DNA of 64,000 nt from contig JASAON010001643.1 of the NCBI GenBank assembly GCA_030849065.1, forward strand, positions 1 through 64,000. The letters are read 5' to 3'. Origin of the DNA: Jaenimonas drosophilae. Lineage: Eukaryota > Euglenozoa > Kinetoplastea > Trypanosomatida > Trypanosomatidae. The notes under the pieces are model-generated. The model saw only the letters and a list, made by a program, of their open reading frames with translations. It was not told the DNA's origin and ran no database searches. The position numbers and the translations under genes are program-made. Positions 1 to 9,661 of this stretch are shown here, one piece after another. Numbering within the stretch: position 1 is the first letter of the stretch; every line of letters begins with the position of its first letter.

Positions 1-2
1 CT

Positions 3-1829
3 GCTGAGGCTCCACAAGCACCACCATCTGTGGTGTTGGGCCACAACCACGATGAAAAGGTTGACGATAGTGTGAAGCATGTCGAGCTCACAAGCACATC
101 TGTGGGTGAACCTGCGATCCCCCAACGACACTCATTTGCAATCCGCCTCGGCGGTACGCGCCGTCTGGGGAGGTCCCCCTCTCCGCCTCCACCCCCATTT
201 GCGAGCTCCTTCGCCGCCCCAGCAGTTCTTTCTGCTGGTGCAGTCGCACGACCCGCGGAGGTCGTCGTGGATGACGTGCTGGTGGCGAGCCGTGCAGTTG
301 CTGCTGTACCTCCTCCGCCTTCTCCTGCTCTCCCTCAACAAACGCCGACGCACCCCTTCTTTCAACGGATGAGTGGTGCCGCGGCAACAGAACACGTCAC
401 AGCACCAGTTGTCAATGGAGATGAGATGGATGGCTTCAAGCGGGCAGGAGATCTGCTGCATGCGCGAGCCGAGGCGCAAGGACGTTTGGGTGGTGGCCGC
501 GGTGAGCAACGCGGATTGTCGTCGAGTGCAGGCCCATCATCTATTAGTAATCGCTCACCCGCCCTCGGACTGCGCCGTGGCGGCTTTCAGCCTCCCTTCT
601 CCTACCGACGAGGTGGGACGGAGGGTGAACTGCCGACATCCCATCCGGCCAACGCACCGCAATCGGGCCGAACAGCGCCAACCGCACCATCGCCCTCACT
701 CGCCGCCGTTTCCTCTGCCGTCCTCAACACCAAGAAGCGTATCGCTGGGGATGGTGCTCCAGCCATGCAGGAGGAAGGAGGAGGAGAGGAGAGCTACCCC
801 GAGTCGTTGCTACTTCCTGATGGTTCCGTTCCACCGATACTGCAGGCGTTGGATGCCTCGTTGGTGACCCGTGTTGCGAGGGAGATCTTGGAGGATGGGG
901 CGGGTGCCAACATCACCTGGAAAGACATCGCCGGCCTGCAACACGCCAAGAGCAGCGTGGAGGAGGCGATTGTTTGGCCTCTGCGCCGTCCCGATCTCTT
1001 TGTCGGCCTCCGCGACCCCCCACGAGGGCTCCTTCTCTTTGGTCCGCCTGGCACCGGCAAGACGATGATTGCTCGAGCCATCGCCAACGAATCACAGTGT
1101 ACTTTTCTGAACATCTCCGCCGGAACTCTATTGTCAAAGTACGTTGGCGAGAACGAACAGCTCATTCGGGCAATGTTCGCCATTGCCAAGGTCAAGCAGC
1201 CCTCGGTGATCTTCATGGATGAAATTGACTCACTTCTCAGTATGCGCAACAGCGACGAGAAGGAGTACTCTCGAAGTATGAAGACGGAGCTCTTCATTCA
1301 GATGGATGGTGTCGGCACCGATTCCCGTGATCGCATTCTGCTGATTGGAGCTACCAATCGTCCTGACGGCTTGGATGAAGCAGCGCGACGGCGCATGGAG
1401 AAGCGACTCTATATTCCTCTTCCAGATGTTCACGCGCGTCGCGAGTTGGTTGAACGACTACTGCAGCAGCTTCAGGAAAGTCTGTCAAGCCATCAACCAG
1501 GTGCTGCATCTACAGATGGTGCGGAACCACCCACACGGCAAGTTCATCGTCTGAACGAGGAGGATTACCAGCGCATTGCGGAGCGCTCTGTGGGCTTCAG
1601 TGGGGCGGATCTTAAGCAACTGTGTCGCGAGGCATCGATGGTGCCCCTTCGGGAGCTGACGATGGATCAGCTCAGCGCTGTCGCAGCAGATGGTGTTCGA
1701 CCCATCATTTGGTCTGACTTTGAAAAGGCGCTACACCGCATGAAGCCCAGTGTGGGTGAAGAGGATATTCAGCGCCATGTGGCGTGGAATGCACAGTACG
1801 GATCCTTCAATCTGGCGGAGCCTTTGTAG
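3..1829 (+). CDS. AAA ATPase of the katanin/spastin/fidgetin (meiotic) clade, 5' partial
   Basis: Probable microtubule-severing ATPase. The frame is open to the window edge with no in-frame ATG before the conserved part, so the gene starts upstream. The first ~280 codons are low-complexity (Pro, Ser, Ala, Arg rich). A single AAA module follows: Walker A GPPGTGKT near nt 1041-1064, Walker B VIFMDEIDS near 1207, and GATNRPDGLDEAARRR as sensor-1 and arginine-finger region near 1348-1395. The C-terminus carries a Vps4_C-like end (MKPSVGEEDIQRHVAWNAQYGSF-type, nt 1741-1810), which this clade uses to stabilise the hexamer. Kinetoplastids encode several katanins, a spastin and a fidgetin; the visible part does not decide between them. 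Family call is firm, subfamily is not. Confidence 0.88.
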   Translation, partial: AEAPQAPPSVVLGHNHDEKVDDSVKHVELTSTSVGEPAIPQRHSFAIRLGGTRRLGRSPSPPPPPFASSFAAPAVLSAGAVARPAEVVVDDVLVASRAVAAVPPPPSPALPQQTPTHPFFQRMSGAAATEHVTAPVVNGDEMDGFKRAGDLLHARAEAQGRLGGGRGEQRGLSSSAGPSSISNRSPALGLRRGGFQPPFSYRRGGTEGELPTSHPANAPQSGRTAPTAPSPSLAAVSSAVLNTKKRIAGDGAPAMQEEGGGEESYPESLLLPDGSVPPILQALDASLVTRVAREILEDGAGANITWKDIAGLQHAKSSVEEAIVWPLRRPDLFVGLRDPPRGLLLFGPPGTGKTMIARAIANESQCTFLNISAGTLLSKYVGENEQLIRAMFAIAKVKQPSVIFMDEIDSLLSMRNSDEKEYSRSMKTELFIQMDGVGTDSRDRILLIGATNRPDGLDEAARRRMEKRLYIPLPDVHARRELVERLLQQLQESLSSHQPGAASTDGAEPPTRQVHRLNEEDYQRIAERSVGFSGADLKQLCREASMVPLRELTMDQLSAVAADGVRPIIWSDFEKALHRMKPSVGEEDIQRHVAWNAQYGSFNLAEPL

Positions 1830-2370
1830 CAGGAGTGCTCCAACAGAGGGTCAATCACTCAGGTTTTGCTGCCTCGTATACGACATGACCACTGCACAGC
1901 TCATTCTTCTACTTCTGTTGACGTATTATTCATCAAACATCTGATCATATCCTTCTGTTTTCTCTATCCTTTTCGTTGCCATTGTCTCCATAGCACAGAA
2001 GGAAGCCCTTCTCCCGCGCGACCACGCATACACACACACACACACACATACGCAACTCCCGCCTTTTTTTTGTTCGGTTCGAAGCAGTTGATTGCCTTAC
2101 CCATACTCAACATTCACCGAACACAACTTTTCAAGCATATCCCGTGAGACGTACACCCCGCGTCAGACTCTAATAGTTGCCAGACAATCCCAGACATATA
2201 TATACACCACCGCGTTCAGTAGACGAGACCTGTGACATCCGCTGTTCTTCTTTGTGCTTTGGTTCAATTCAGCTTGGGCTTTTCAAGCTTTCTTGGTATT
2301 GGGACGTTCGAGGAATCTCAACCTTATACTCACGGAAAAACAGACCTTGTAGGCTTCCACCACTCAAAGA
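1830..2370. other. Intergenic region between AAA ATPase and ecotin-like gene
   Basis: No gene is seen. It holds the 3' UTR of the AAA gene, a (CA)9 microsatellite at 2031-2048, several T/C-rich runs, and a probable spliced-leader acceptor for the next gene: a pyrimidine-rich stretch at 2242-2270 with AG at 2271-2272, 99 nt before the ATG. Confidence 0.6.
2031..2048. repeat. (CA)9 microsatellite
   Basis: Perfect dinucleotide run in the spacer after the AAA ATPase gene. Such runs are common in trypanosomatid UTRs. Confidence 0.95.
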
Positions 2371-2877
2371 ATGCCGACGCTGCAGGACTATGAAGCTGAG
2401 TATCCAGAGCCAGAAGAGGATGAACTTCGCCATGTAATCTATCTCCCTGTACGCATGGATGGACGAGATGAGGTTGACCACCTTCGTGTTCAGCTCATTC
2501 CTGGACGCGCCGAGAGCTGTGCCCACCCTGAGTTTTACAATATTAGAGGAAGCGTGCAGTTGCAGTACGTGGACGGAGATCGTTCTCGCCCGCTGTACCG
2601 CGTCACCATGGAAGACAAGCAGCCAAGTAAGGGGGAACCACCGTACAACATGGACACCGGAGACGACGTCTTCGTTCCCTGCTGCGACAATCCAATGGTT
2701 CCCTATAACAGTGCCGCCCCCATCGTCGTGTACACGGCAATGGATGTGGAGGTACGCTACCGCATCTGGAAGGATGAGGAGAGCCGTATCCGTCTTGGAG
2801 CCATCGATGATCCTTTGAGCAACATGTGCTTGACGTTGAACAAGTATGACTACGACATTCCACTCGGGGCACTGTAG
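2371..2877 (+). CDS. ISP: Ecotin-like inhibitor of serine peptidases (ISP)
   Basis: 168 residues, close to ecotin (142 plus signal peptide) and to trypanosomatid ISPs. Recognised from the C-terminal ecotin core: APIVVYTAMDVEVRYRIWK at 116-134 lines up with the LPIVVYT...VDVKYRVWK strand of bacterial ecotin, which I recall. Upstream strands (HVIYLPV, LRVQLIPG, FYNIRGSVQL) also fit. Cys50 corresponds to the ecotin disulfide cysteine before the 50s loop; Cys104-Cys105 are adjacent. The exposed primary loop should lie around residues 82-99 (two Pro, Tyr-Asn-Met94-Asp), so Met94 is a candidate P1. There is no signal peptide, so it is probably cytosolic, as for Leishmania ISP1/2. These act on S1A peptidases, which kinetoplastids lack, so targets are usually host or prey enzymes. 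Which ISP paralogue this is remains unclear. Confidence 0.85.
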   Translation: MPTLQDYEAEYPEPEEDELRHVIYLPVRMDGRDEVDHLRVQLIPGRAESCAHPEFYNIRGSVQLQYVDGDRSRPLYRVTMEDKQPSKGEPPYNMDTGDDVFVPCCDNPMVPYNSAAPIVVYTAMDVEVRYRIWKDEESRIRLGAIDDPLSNMCLTLNKYDYDIPLGAL

Positions 2878-4058
2878 AAGTCATTACAACAATTTCTTTT
2901 CCCTCCCTTTCCCCCCTACACATGCTTTATTGCTTTATTGGCATCCCTGTGGATGCATCTGCAATTGGCAGGCATTGGTGTAGGAAAATTTCACCCACCG
3001 ACAATGGAAGTGCCACGATTACAGGTGCAGGAGGAGGTCCATCGAACAGTAGTGGGTATCATGCTGATGATCTGCGTAAAAATGAAACGTAAATTGTTCT
3101 GCACCCGCCCCCTCTCTGCAGTGAGCTGCAGCGCCGCCATCGGCTCTTGTGTTCTGGTGCACGATCCGAGTAGCTCACCATCTCGTCTTTGGGATCCTGT
3201 AGAACATTGTACCCTCCTCCCCGTCCCGACTACCTTTCATTTTTCTTCTCTCTCGCTTGTGCCTCTTCCGTTTCCGAATTTCTTGATCTCTCATGCGGTG
3301 TTTTTTTTCCTGTTGTTTCTCGTGCTGCTCTTTGCTGAAAGTGGTGCGGGACGACGCATGAAAATCGACCTCTGTCGCAGATAGATGGAGTGGTCGAGAC
3401 ATGAGGCTTGCTGTCGTACCGGATCCATTAAAACAGTAGGCACAACACTGTGAGAGGCAGTTGTCGGGGTGACATTGGATATGATATCCTCCTGTGCATC
3501 TGTCGCCTCACTCTCCCCGTCAACGAAGTCTTTCCCTTCCAGCACCTCTTATTTTTGACTGTGCTGTGCGACGTCAACGGTGAAAACGGCACAGATGCTT
3601 GCTCGCGCCACTGAGAGTGCGCTAATGCACCACCTCTTCTCGTGCTCCATCACTTGCGCTTTGTTCTTGGATATTACTCTCTTTTTTTTTCTATGAGGCG
3701 CAAGCACTGTCCCAAATCGTAGGCGTCGTGGTCCCGCGACGAAACAGCTTTTTCTTCTTGCGAGTGCACAACGTGGACCACGCTGTACAGGGAAGACACA
3801 TACTCCTCAGTTTCACTTTGACACAGTTAGACGCTCGCACACACATTGATCTCCGCTATACCCCTCACACAACTGAGTGAAGCTCAGGCGTTGTTTTTCT
3901 TCTTTTCCGTCGTGCGAGCGTGCAACCCCTTTGCATCAACACTCTCGGACGTGAAGCGCGACGACCCCTTGAACATCATCAACAAGGCAAAGGAGTTTTT
4001 TCCGTCGTTTTCTTTAGGTTAATCTGCTCCCCCCCTCCTCTCTAAGTGGCACTCATGG
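2878..4058. other. 1.2 kb intergenic region, no gene recognised
   Basis: The interval begins 15 nt after the inhibitor stop with a strong pyrimidine tract (about 2893-2917). Open frames are short and cross T-rich runs, so none looks coding. The 3' end holds an acceptor for the next gene: a C/T tract at 4023-4043 with AG at 4045-4046, or a T-rich tract with AG near 4016. Confidence 0.55.
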
Positions 4059-6887
4059 ATGATGCAGCCACATACACTTCATCGGAACTCCTCTAGGTCT
4101 GCCAAACGCAAAGGTACCCCATCGGCGTCCACTCCTGTCGTAAAGAACACGACGAGGGAGCGAGCGGAGGAGCGCGCAAATTCTTCCACCAGCCCATCCT
4201 CGGTGACGGTGCCCTCGTTCCGTAATTCGAACTGCGACCGTCCCTTGTCCGTTGCTCCGCGGTGGAAAGTTGTCCCAGTCTCATCATGCGCTGGAAGCAG
4301 CTCTGCTTCATTACTCCCACCTCCTGCCCAGGAAATCCCGGCGGAACTGTGCGCTCTGGGGGGTCAATATGGCCTAACCATGCCCACTGCAGTTGGATAT
4401 CCCCGGCCCTCTCCTATTCTAGCTCCGGCTGCGACGGACACACCTTTGCGGTCCGCCCGCACCACTGTTGGCTTACCTGTACCCTCTCGAGGAGAGGGGC
4501 TACCTGCTTGCCCACCAACACACGACCTCCACTGGAATGTCTTCTTCCCTCATGGAATTGAGCAACAGCCACCCATTGTCCTGCACTACCTCAGCGTAGG
4601 GGGGTGGAGGACGAGTGCAGCCTGCGGCGATTACTTCACGCATCGACGTCTTCGCCATCGTGGAGACTCACCGGGCCATGTTGCGAGGTGGTTGTTCAAC
4701 GCCCATCCACGCAACAAGTTTGTGTTTCTGATTGAGGGAGTATGCACACCAGAGAGTGCTGCAGTAGCAGAAGGAGCTTCTCTAGGTGTTGTATCAACAC
4801 GAGAAGACTCCCACGGCGGTGATCCTCTTGGCGCAACAACAGGGCAGTTGGACAGCGATCATGACACAACGCTGTCGTCTTCCTTCGACTCTCAGCCGCT
4901 TCTGCCCTCAGAGGACGTGCCATCCCCGTCCATGGGGCGTCTCGCCTTTGCAAAAGGCTTTGGGAAGGGGCTCATTGGCGGCCTTCGACGTGTGCGAGAT
5001 CAGGTGAGCCGTCTGTACGGGTCGCGTCCCGCCTTTGCCATGAAGCGACCCAAGAGGAGGAGCGATGGAGCTGTGACGCACGCGGCCGCGGACAGCGTTG
5101 GCGCCTCGTCCCCACGGCGGCACGGGAAGAGCGATGCATCTGGGAGAGGGAGTCAGCACCTCCACGAAGTGCAAGGTGATTCGCCCAACCCGAATCCCAC
5201 CAACACCCGCGACTCCCCCAATGTGAGGCTGCCGCCCTCCGTGTATTCATCCAGCGTTGGTGCCTCTCCCAAGCAGGGGGCCGCGCGAGTTTCGTCCATG
5301 GCCGCCACGTCTGGTGAGGCGGTCTACAAGGTCGTGGAGGCTATTGAAATTCTGCACGAGGACATCTCTGCACTGGACTACACACCCAAGCTGACAACAA
5401 GTCGCTTTACGGTGGAGGCACGGGAGGTGCACTCCTTTATCTTCAACTCACTCGAGGATGCCTTGCGCTACTACGGCAGTGAGGAGGCCATGCATCAAAT
5501 CAAGGCACAACGTAGCGCACTCGTTTCGCAAACGGTGCCTCAACACGCCCGCGCCCTCTCCAAACGCCATTTGGGAAAGGGTGACAGCCCAACAGAGATT
5601 GATCAGGGTGGTGAACCCCCAAGAAGTCGTGAGCAAGAGGAGATGGAGAATGGGGGTCCACCTGCACCATCGCGGGGTCGCTCTATGTTCTTTGAAGAGT
5701 TGCCGGTTGATCCCACTGTGGATGCGGACTTGTCTCAGGGTAGCAATGGAGAGGCATACGCTTCCAGCAACGGATTCCTTCACCCACCGCGCTATCACGC
5801 CACATTTTCAGATACTCTCGTCTCCATTTACACGAGCGACCCCAACTTCAACGCAGTGCTGCGCGAGGTGCTGATGCCAGAATCCGGCCTGCACCCATAC
5901 ACCAGTAGCATGGTGGCCCAGAAGCGCATGCTGGCCTTGTACGAGACCGGAATGCCGTCGTGGACGATGATTCTGGCGTCCACAGGCCTTCCATACCGGC
6001 GACTATTTCGCCTGGTGTACGTGTTGATTGTGAATGTGCTACCGGTGATCTCTCTACTTAGCGGTTGCTACGATTTGTACAAGCATCTCCCTCAGCTGAA
6101 ACGCTTCTTCGCCCGCACGCTCGAACCACTGACTCTATGGATTGAGCAGCGCTTCACGCTGCGTGTGTCCGTCCTGTCCACCTATCTCCTCACAGTTTCC
6201 CTTACGATTGTGACGAGTCTCCAGAGTTTCCTCTCGCAATTCTCAATCATCAACTATGTCTTGTACCCCTTTGTTCAGCTCATCACTGCCATCATTCAGC
6301 TTCCCTTTGTTTTGGTGTTTGAGAGTCTACGAAGTGCGCTGCTGATTGTCCTTTCCTTCGTCCAGTTGGCGTGGCTATCAGTGAAGGTGCTCTTCGTGGG
6401 GCCCTTCCTGCTAATTTCGCAGTTGGCCGCCCTTCAGGGAGCTGCAGCGGTGCCCGTGGCCGCCGTTCACGGAACCTCGTTGACATTGAAGTGGTGGAAT
6501 GCGTGGCGAGAGTTTTGGGTTACGGTGGCAGCACCCATCAATAACTTGGCAACAGCGTGGTGGAACTCGTTAATGCACATCGTTGTTAGTGCTTCCAAGC
6601 GTGAGGCATCGCTTCGGCGATGGATCTCACCCAAGCGTGAGCTTCTTCTTAGCGGGCAGATTCAGGTGTGGGATATCCTTGAGATGAATGCACGACTCAT
6701 GTTCGAGCTGATCGTACCGGGCTGGACACTGACCTTTACCATGATGCTCTTGGTAACATACATGTACTGGATGCTCCTTGTGGTCCCAGAACGGACGAAA
6801 GCGGCTCTTTTGACGGCAAGCCAGGGGGGCACTGCACCATCATTCTTCGGGCCTGTGACCACTCTGGTGGTAGACGACTACGAGTAG
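4059..6887 (+). CDS. Large hydrophobic-C-terminus membrane protein, function unknown
   Basis: 942 residues, not assigned to a family. The N-terminal ~600 residues are Ser/Pro/Arg rich and probably mostly disordered, with one more ordered island (about residues 165-230, WNVFFPHGI...NKFVFLIEGV). A second ordered block starts near residue 425. From about residue 645 the protein is strongly hydrophobic: segments at ~647-670, ~700-725, ~733-765, ~768-800 and a last one at ~895-920. I infer 4-6 membrane passes with a short cytosolic tail ending DDYE. The ATG at 4059 lies only 13 nt after the nearest AG; the second Met codon follows directly. It looks like a conserved kinetoplastid 'hypothetical protein'; the compartment cannot be told. 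Confidence 0.75.
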   Translation: MMQPHTLHRNSSRSAKRKGTPSASTPVVKNTTRERAEERANSSTSPSSVTVPSFRNSNCDRPLSVAPRWKVVPVSSCAGSSSASLLPPPAQEIPAELCALGGQYGLTMPTAVGYPRPSPILAPAATDTPLRSARTTVGLPVPSRGEGLPACPPTHDLHWNVFFPHGIEQQPPIVLHYLSVGGWRTSAACGDYFTHRRLRHRGDSPGHVARWLFNAHPRNKFVFLIEGVCTPESAAVAEGASLGVVSTREDSHGGDPLGATTGQLDSDHDTTLSSSFDSQPLLPSEDVPSPSMGRLAFAKGFGKGLIGGLRRVRDQVSRLYGSRPAFAMKRPKRRSDGAVTHAAADSVGASSPRRHGKSDASGRGSQHLHEVQGDSPNPNPTNTRDSPNVRLPPSVYSSSVGASPKQGAARVSSMAATSGEAVYKVVEAIEILHEDISALDYTPKLTTSRFTVEAREVHSFIFNSLEDALRYYGSEEAMHQIKAQRSALVSQTVPQHARALSKRHLGKGDSPTEIDQGGEPPRSREQEEMENGGPPAPSRGRSMFFEELPVDPTVDADLSQGSNGEAYASSNGFLHPPRYHATFSDTLVSIYTSDPNFNAVLREVLMPESGLHPYTSSMVAQKRMLALYETGMPSWTMILASTGLPYRRLFRLVYVLIVNVLPVISLLSGCYDLYKHLPQLKRFFARTLEPLTLWIEQRFTLRVSVLSTYLLTVSLTIVTSLQSFLSQFSIINYVLYPFVQLITAIIQLPFVLVFESLRSALLIVLSFVQLAWLSVKVLFVGPFLLISQLAALQGAAAVPVAAVHGTSLTLKWWNAWREFWVTVAAPINNLATAWWNSLMHIVVSASKREASLRRWISPKRELLLSGQIQVWDILEMNARLMFELIVPGWTLTFTMMLLVTYMYWMLLVVPERTKAALLTASQGGTAPSFFGPVTTLVVDDYE

Positions 6888-7771
6888 GATGGGTGCGTTG
6901 CTCTGAATATGTACTTCTCCGACTGGTAACTAGATCAGCTAAGCTCTACGACCTTTTTTTGAGGGTGAGGTTGCGAGTGAGGCTGCCTAGTTGGTAATGT
7001 GGTGGTGGATGGCGATGCGACCCCCCCTATGCCGATGACACAGGCTAGCGTTTGATGATGAAGGCAGGGGAGATGGGCGGCTTCGATGGAGAAAACTCGC
7101 GCGAGAGGGAATGTGCAGCATCTTCATGAAACCATAGGGGCAACAGCTGTTTTCACGCTCTTTTTCTTCTCGTGTGGTGCTCAAGCACACAGACACACAC
7201 AACCAACAACTACAACTTCTCCTCTCAAATATTTCATCACTGCCGTGCGCAATTGTACAGCTCGGCTCCCATGACGGACGTTGATAACCCATCAACTGTT
7301 GGACTCTCTCTCTCACACATACAAGGCAGATGTGGCAGTTCGTGGAGCATCTTCGTGGTGCTAGGTGATGTCTCATTTCAAATCCACAAACACCATGGCG
7401 TAAGAAACTTGACTCTGGCGAAGGCTCCCCAGGCCTTTTGCTGTACCAAGAAGATGGTGTTGGCTGGACATGGGCAGCTCCTCTGTATGTTGATCCACCG
7501 GCGGTACAGCATCGTTGGTGATGATGGAATTGTCTGTGATGTGCCAACAAAGGTGAAGTTGGTGCTCCCACTCCTACATGTGCAGTTACTCATTTGTCAT
7601 GCTGCGCCATTCTACTTCTCTCTTTCGCTCTTCCGTTCATAGAAGCTTCTTCCTTTTTGGTGAAGCACAGAGCCCCCAACTCACCCGGGCTTTGATTTCA
7701 CCCTTTCCTGCGCGTGTGTGTGCGTGTGTGTAATTGTAGATATCCTCGTGTGGAATCAAAATTGTTATACC
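6888..7771. other. Intergenic region, no gene recognised
   Basis: Mostly mixed-composition sequence with T- and CT-rich tracts. A 156-codon open stretch at 7172-7642 has no ATG near its start and runs through pyrimidine tracts, so it is not called. A GT-rich stretch at 7713-7731 is followed by AG at 7738-7739, a likely acceptor 33 nt before the next ATG. Confidence 0.5.
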
Positions 7772-9661
7772 ATGCCGCGTGGTCAGGAGGAGAGCGTCGT
7801 GGAAACGACCGACTTGTCCAAAAAGCGGCAGTCGGTGCTAGATGTTGGGCAGAAGAATCAGCTAGACGCTGTGCAGATGGAGGTCCGTCGCAACAATGAA
7901 AACTTGACATCTCTACGCCGTGAAAACAAGGAGCTGAGGCTGGCGCTTCAGCAGAGCAAGCGTGGCCAGCAGAACGTGGATATCTCGGACCACTATGCCA
8001 AGGAAGAGGAGCTTCTGAACAACAAAATGTGTGTTCTCAAGCGCAGCCTCAACGCTGTCAAGGGGCGCAACACGGATATCGAGAAGGAGATCGCGAAGAC
8101 CACCGAGGACAATGGCTACGTCACGAAGGAGGGAAACTCCGCCATGGATGAAAACAGTTCTGTAGCTCAAAAGATCCGCACACTGGAGAACCGTTTAGAC
8201 AAGTGCCTCATTAAGCACAACGAAGTCAATGCGATTCGACGTACCTACGAAACCTTATTAGAACGCCTTCAGCTGGAGCAGGCAGGCTTTGACACCCAGC
8301 TCTCGGCAACGGAGAAGGCTCTATTGAGTGCGGAGAAGGATCTGCATGACCTCACTGAGGTGGGGGAGGAGGCCACAAAATCCCGTGATGAGGCCAAAGC
8401 CGATGTGCAGCGCCTCAAGCAACGCCAGCTGGATGAGCGCCGCGAGCAGAAGAAGGACTTGGAACAGCGCCGTCACTTCATTCAGGATAAGCGTGAGGTT
8501 CTCGAGAAGAAGTACAACGCCCTAGTACTCAAGATGGCACAGCAGGAGGAGCGTCATGCCCGATTGTTGCTAGGCAACACCGCACCTGTGAAGAAGAGGC
8601 CACTGGCTCGCGTTCAGTCCATGATGCCACTGCGAGCGGATGAGCTCGAGCGCGTACAGAAGCAGAAGGAATCCTACCACAAGCTTCGTGATGCTGCCAT
8701 GGCTGGCAACGTGAGCGAGGTGATCCAGAAGTTGGTGGAGCGCACACAGAGTCACCGTCAGCTCACGGAAACGACATCCCGTTTGGAGACCACCGTGCAC
8801 AACCAGCAGGATGAGAAGCGGCGTTTGCAAGCGGAGTGGGACAGTGCCAACCACAAGGCTGGCGGTGCCATGGTCTCGGCCAAGGTCACTCGTCGTGCCC
8901 GCGACACCCATGCCAACCGTGATCAGAGCGATTCGGATGATGGCGAGCAACAGTTTCTTGACTACCGCCTTCTTGGAGACCGTAAGCGTGAGAACAACCA
9001 CGTCGTGGAGGAGTTCGAGGGCCACCTACGTGATCGCATGGATGAGCTCAAGACGGCCCAGTCAGAGCAGGAATCCCTCGGCCAACTTCTCATTGATATG
9101 GAGGTTGGCGTGCAACATCTCGCAGAGAAGCTCTCCATTGCTCAGGCTGCAGATGCCCAGACAGCCAAGGCTGCCTCCAGCGGGAATGCAGCGGAAGGAG
9201 ATGATGCCGCTACGGCTGCTGCTGCGACTAGTGCCACAGCCGCCGCAGTGGATCTCCTTCGCAGTTGCGATGCGAAGATGCAGCTGATGCTGGAGGAGCT
9301 TAGCGCCGAGGATATTGACAACGCATCATCTGCCATGATCACCACGAAGATGGCAACTACAGAATCGAACGTGCGTCTTCCGGCGCTGATGGCCGCTGCT
9401 CAGACTAGCGCGAATGCTGGCCACGATGAGCGTGGAGACGATGAAGAAGGCGGACTTAGCGGCGTAGGCTCCGGCGCGGCCGGCGGCAAGGGACGCCACA
9501 AGTTTGGTGGTGCCACGTCTGGCCGCGTGGTGGACGACTTCCCCGATAACGAAATTCACGACCGCCATGAGTTAAAGATGATGTCACTCGCCACGGTGGA
9601 GCGTGAAGAGAAGAAGGCTCGCAAGCAGCTGATGCAGCGACGCAAGGAGGAGACAGCTTAA
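7772..9661 (+). CDS. Outer dynein arm docking complex protein, ODAD3/CCDC151-like
   Basis: 629 residues, coiled coil through most of its length up to about residue 480. The segment LENRLDKCLIKHNEVNAIR and the following residues to about 210 (IRRTYETLLERLQLEQAGFD-type) match what I recall of CCDC151/ODAD3 (Chlamydomonas ODA10 group) better than CCDC63/CCDC114. ODAD proteins dock outer dynein arms on axonemal doublets, so a flagellar role is inferred. The C-terminal third has an Ala-rich patch (nt ~9161-9250), a Gly-rich stretch and a charged tail. The start is ATG 7772, the first ATG after the AG at 7738-7739; the open frame extends 54 nt further 5' without an ATG. Coiled coils can mimic each other, so the exact paralogue is tentative. 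Confidence 0.78.
   Translation: MPRGQEESVVETTDLSKKRQSVLDVGQKNQLDAVQMEVRRNNENLTSLRRENKELRLALQQSKRGQQNVDISDHYAKEEELLNNKMCVLKRSLNAVKGRNTDIEKEIAKTTEDNGYVTKEGNSAMDENSSVAQKIRTLENRLDKCLIKHNEVNAIRRTYETLLERLQLEQAGFDTQLSATEKALLSAEKDLHDLTEVGEEATKSRDEAKADVQRLKQRQLDERREQKKDLEQRRHFIQDKREVLEKKYNALVLKMAQQEERHARLLLGNTAPVKKRPLARVQSMMPLRADELERVQKQKESYHKLRDAAMAGNVSEVIQKLVERTQSHRQLTETTSRLETTVHNQQDEKRRLQAEWDSANHKAGGAMVSAKVTRRARDTHANRDQSDSDDGEQQFLDYRLLGDRKRENNHVVEEFEGHLRDRMDELKTAQSEQESLGQLLIDMEVGVQHLAEKLSIAQAADAQTAKAASSGNAAEGDDAATAAAATSATAAAVDLLRSCDAKMQLMLEELSAEDIDNASSAMITTKMATTESNVRLPALMAAAQTSANAGHDERGDDEEGGLSGVGSGAAGGKGRHKFGGATSGRVVDDFPDNEIHDRHELKMMSLATVEREEKKARKQLMQRRKEETA

Noticed and set aside
30..32. GTG as start of the AAA ATPase
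   Set aside because: A eukaryotic gene would not start here, and the frame is open to the window edge (codons from nt 3). The gene is truncated by the window.
2938..3384. 148-codon open frame in the spacer after the ecotin-like gene
   Set aside because: The second half is Phe/Leu/Ser translated from T/C tracts, and no acceptor precedes its first ATG.
7172..7642. 156-codon open frame before the ODAD3-like gene
   Set aside because: No ATG near its start, crosses pyrimidine runs, and composition is typical of spacer.
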